NCBI RefSeq assembly: GCF_001577835.2
Contig: NC_029532.1
Span: 8,044,301 to 8,108,300 of the forward strand
Length of the DNA stretch: 64,000 nt
Direction: 5' to 3'
DNA from: Coturnix japonica
Taxonomy: Eukaryota > Chordata > Aves > Galliformes > Phasianidae
Below, one piece after another: positions 61,801 to 64,000 of the stretch (positions are counted from its first letter, which is position 1; each line of letters opens with the position of its first letter). The notes under the pieces were generated by a model that worked only from the letters and a program-made list of their open reading frames with translations, made no database searches and was not told where the DNA came from. A program made the translations under genes and the position numbers.

Positions 61801-63548
61801 TGAATAAGAAAGTGAATGATGGTTGTTGCCTTGAAAACTGGTTTTAAACTGTCATGCTTCGGTCAATACAAATAGTACTGAAATCTCAACTCAGGTCTTA
61901 ACTTATTTTTTAAAATGTTTGTTTAAAAGCTTATCATAGCTGAGCTGTAAGGATTGCTGCAGACATGCTCCTATGGTAATTCCTGTGCTAAAGTGCTAAA
62001 TTAAACTTGATTTGAACCTGAGTGTTTAGTTTTGTTTGCTTAGTTATTTCTAGAGGTCTTCAAAGATCAATAATTGTTTGTGTATGTGATACAAATATAC
62101 TAACAATCTGATTTTATTTGCTTACTTTTATAGCACTTCTTTTTTTCTCCTGCTTTTGTTTTGGAATTTATGAGTACAATTGAATTGTGATTACATGGAA
62201 CACAAGTAGCTATTGGTTGTGCCTGGAATCTGAATGCACGGGTGTGAATTTTTTTGTATTTGGCTTTCAGTTGGCTTAACCCCAAATTTACTTCTTTTGT
62301 TCATAATGGCTTTTTCAGATGATCCGAGCCCAAGGCTCAGTGCGCAGGCTCAAGCTGCAGAAGATATTCTGGACAAATACAGGAATGCAATTAAGCGAAC
62401 CAGTCCTAGTGAAGGAGCTTTAGTAAACTATGACAGTGGAGGTGAGAACCTGACTATTATAGCCATCACCAGCATAGTTCCTCCCTCTTAAAGATAAAAA
62501 AAAACAAAACACTTCAGTGTTCTAGACAAACCTAGTGTGAACAGGGTAACAATGTGAGCTGTAAAACAGAAATGCTTTCTCATACAGCCTGTGGTGTATT
62601 TCCTCTGAGACTGGGAATGAAATCCATATTCCCAAAGAGGGGTTGTGTATGTTGCCATTGAGGTGGTGATTTGTTACTGGCACATCTCTTACCAGTTTGC
62701 TTTTTTTTTTTTTTTAAATGTAAACCAACGAAGTGTATTGCCTTGGAAAACTGATGCAGTTTCTTCTTAGGGACTTGCAGATGGCATATTTTTATATGCC
62801 ATTTCAACTTAGACAAATCATCTTACTTACTGTCTCTATTTTTTCTCTTATACTAACAAGAACGAAGCAGATGATATTAGTCTGGGTTCTTCTAATTCCA
62901 CAAGTGTCATTATTCCTTTCCATAGAGACTACAGGGGATGGTGAGAGCGTGCATGACTCTCCACGTGATGAGGCTTTGCAAAACATGTCTGCAGATGATC
63001 TCCCAGACTCTGCAAGTCAAGTAGCTCAGCCACAAAGTTCTGCTTTCTCCTATAGGTAAATACGCTTTCAGTTTTAGTCTTACCCACAAAGAAGATTTGA
63101 AAGCTAAAGCTGTGTGATCAGTTCCCCACAAAAAATATTAATTTGAATAATAATATTCTCCTTAATTGTAAACTTCTATATGTGCTTTCAGTTTTAAACG
63201 TCTCAAACTGTTGTATTTCCAGTGAGGTGGGAAGGGGGGATAGGATAACAATGTTTAGGAAAGTTCCTGTGAAACTGGTCCAGATGGTTTATCAAAGGAA
63301 ATGATATGTCTCCATCTTGGCAACATCGATATGTTCAATTTATGTTATGTAACATTTAGTAGGTATTTTAGAAAGAAAAAAAAATGTATGTTGCCTTACA
63401 AAGAAGCAGACCTCACAGCAACGTTTTTTCTCTTTAAGGGATGCAAAGAAGAAACTGAGGTTGGCTCTCTGTTCTGCAGATTCTGTTGCCTTTCCAATGT
63501 TGACACATTCAACAAGGAATGGTTTACCAGATCACACAGATCCTGAAG
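46871..63548 (+). CDS. GAPVD1: GAPVD1 (GAPex-5/RME-6), 5' part; gene continues past the window
   Basis: GAPVD1 joins an N-terminal RasGAP domain to a C-terminal VPS9 Rab5 exchange domain and acts at clathrin-coated vesicles and early endosomes. Coding exons: 46871-47055, 47448-48291, 49383-49469, 50451-50585, 50708-50897, 53046-53206, 54086-54215, 55083-55208, 56069-56242, 56540-56680, 58987-59121, 59652-59771, 60154-60231, 60348-60721, 61288-61375, 61592-61672, 62319-62441, 62926-63055, 63439-63548. These total 3412 nt, about 1137 residues, all in phase. It begins [20 protein letters not shown]. The RasGAP region is largely in the 844-nt second coding exon. Then come Ser/acidic linkers, a basic [12 protein letters not shown] patch and [18 protein letters not shown] near the right edge. 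The VPS9 domain lies outside the window. The intron after 55208 starts with GC, not GT. An 81-nt cassette exon is listed separately. Confidence 0.95.
51741..51821 (+). CDS. GAPVD1: 81-nt alternative exon of GAPVD1
   Basis: It is flanked by an acceptor (AAAATCCAG) and a GTGGGT donor, in the same phase (1) as the intron it interrupts. It would insert 27 residues, [20 protein letters not shown] followed by ITLVTPF, between NRLPI and ATRSRSRS. I recall a similar insert in some mammalian isoforms. It is left out of the main exon list because inclusion is optional. Confidence 0.75.
55209..56068 (+). other. GAPVD1: GC-AG intron of GAPVD1
   Basis: The exon ends CACGAACAAG and the intron begins GCAGGT. 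Only this junction keeps the reading frame into ACAACTCAGGATAATC (TTQDNL). A GT four bases further on (GTGCAG) would shift the frame and give an early stop. Confidence 0.8.
55510..55740 (+). mobile_element. Old CR1 LINE 3' fragment
   Basis: This diverged copy shows CR1 tail landmarks in order: 'ttggctcctcagagaggtt', 'ttttggagtctcc', 'agattttcaaga', 'ggccttgagccaacctg', 'ggactt' and 'cccttctagcctcagcattt' followed by a CTGTGAGA-like end. It is much more degraded than the 57-59 kb copies and lies inside the GC-AG intron. Confidence 0.65.
57071..57270 (-). mobile_element. Short 5'-truncated CR1 LINE copy
   Basis: In + orientation it begins with the inverted CR1 tail (CACAGAATCACAGAATTATC) and 'aggttggaaaagacctagaa' and 'atcatctagtccaacc'. 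It runs about 200 bp to the point where a second CR1 tail begins. It lies in the GAPVD1 intron 56681-58986, antisense to the gene. Confidence 0.85.
57271..58870 (-). mobile_element. CR1 LINE, about 1.6 kb, with reverse-transcriptase remnants
   Basis: The 3' end abuts the previous copy (CAGAATCACAGAATGACCCG, 'gggttggaagggacctcaag'). Read on the - strand, the 5' end carries decayed ORF2 reverse-transcriptase sequence: [20 protein letters not shown] with PLSIIFEKS and [10 protein letters not shown], then a [18 protein letters not shown] block, and [12 protein letters not shown] with the DD catalytic pair. Many frameshifts and stops interrupt it, so it is not active. It is 5'-truncated, as is usual for CR1. 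The organism's bird affinity rests partly on this element. Confidence 0.92.
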
Positions 63549-64000
63549 GTGAATTTTCTGTATATGTGCAGAAGTTTTGTATTGTTTGCATCTCCTCTTT
63601 TCCATTGCCTGCTAAATCTGCTCTTTTTTTTTTGTTTTTTAATGAAGTATCTCATTACATTCAGAGCCTGAAGCTATATAACAGACTCCCAGAATACATA
63701 TACTGTTGGGAAGTTCCCTACAAGTAGCAACACAGTGGCTTGAATGGCTTTTGGAGGCTTCCCTTTGACTGAATTTGTATGTCTTGTTTGCATTCCTCCA
63801 CTACAGGTTTATTTGCAGATAGATGAATCTGTCACCTTATCTAGTCCCCTTTATGTTTCAGAGTAGTTCTTAATACTAGATAAGGTAATGATAGAAAAAA
63901 CATATTCCTTGATATCTGGAAGATTCAAAGGCTTAATAAATGAACACTTATTGCTTCATATGCAGAAGTTTTTGTTTGAACTGTTGCATGTGTGTTTCCC
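63549..64000 (+). other. GAPVD1: GAPVD1 intron sequence to the window edge
   Basis: It starts with the GTGAAT donor after TDPE-G. The next expected exon (starting around DNEIVCFLKVQ in the family) is not in the window. Confidence 0.7.

Overview
The window is vertebrate nuclear DNA, most likely from a galliform bird (chicken or a close relative). The evidence is CR1 LINE remnants, short introns, GC-rich minisatellites and a BiP protein that reads like the chicken one, as I remember it. The gene set matches human 9q33.3. I believe this block lies on chromosome 17 in chicken, from memory and not checked here.

Layout on the + strand: the last three coding exons of SCAI (+, 680-2272); about 5 kb with no recognisable gene; GOLGA1/golgin-97 (+, coding 8301-21285, 3'UTR to about 23.7 kb); ARPC5L (-, 24616-27741), tail-to-tail with GOLGA1; PPP6C (-, 28224-31588); RABEPK (+, 31754-33898), sharing a divergent promoter with PPP6C; HSPA5/BiP (-, 35343-38907); and GAPVD1 (+, coding from 46871 and running off the right edge, 5' CpG island near 41-42 kb). 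I reconstructed every exon by hand from splice sites and reading phase. The complete genes close without a break: GOLGA1 804 aa, ARPC5L 150 aa, PPP6C 305 aa, RABEPK 371 aa, HSPA5 652 aa.

The genes are housekeeping and not an operon, but several have related cell biology. GOLGA1, RABEPK and GAPVD1 act in Golgi and endosomal Rab trafficking, HSPA5 is the main ER chaperone, ARPC5L is an actin-nucleation subunit, PPP6C is a Ser/Thr phosphatase and SCAI is a transcription cofactor. Each promoter in the window lies in a CpG island. The HSPA5 promoter carries a TATA box and an evenly spaced series of three ER-stress elements.

I found no new multi-gene system. The points most worth a second look are: a U12-type intron in ARPC5L that holds a 10-bp minisatellite; a GC-AG intron in GAPVD1; phase-preserving cassette exons in GOLGA1 (33 nt) and GAPVD1 (81 nt); an apparent inversion of the SCAI-GOLGA1-ARPC5L block relative to human, with one breakpoint in the roughly 170 bp between PPP6C and ARPC5L; and the three-ERSE HSPA5 promoter.
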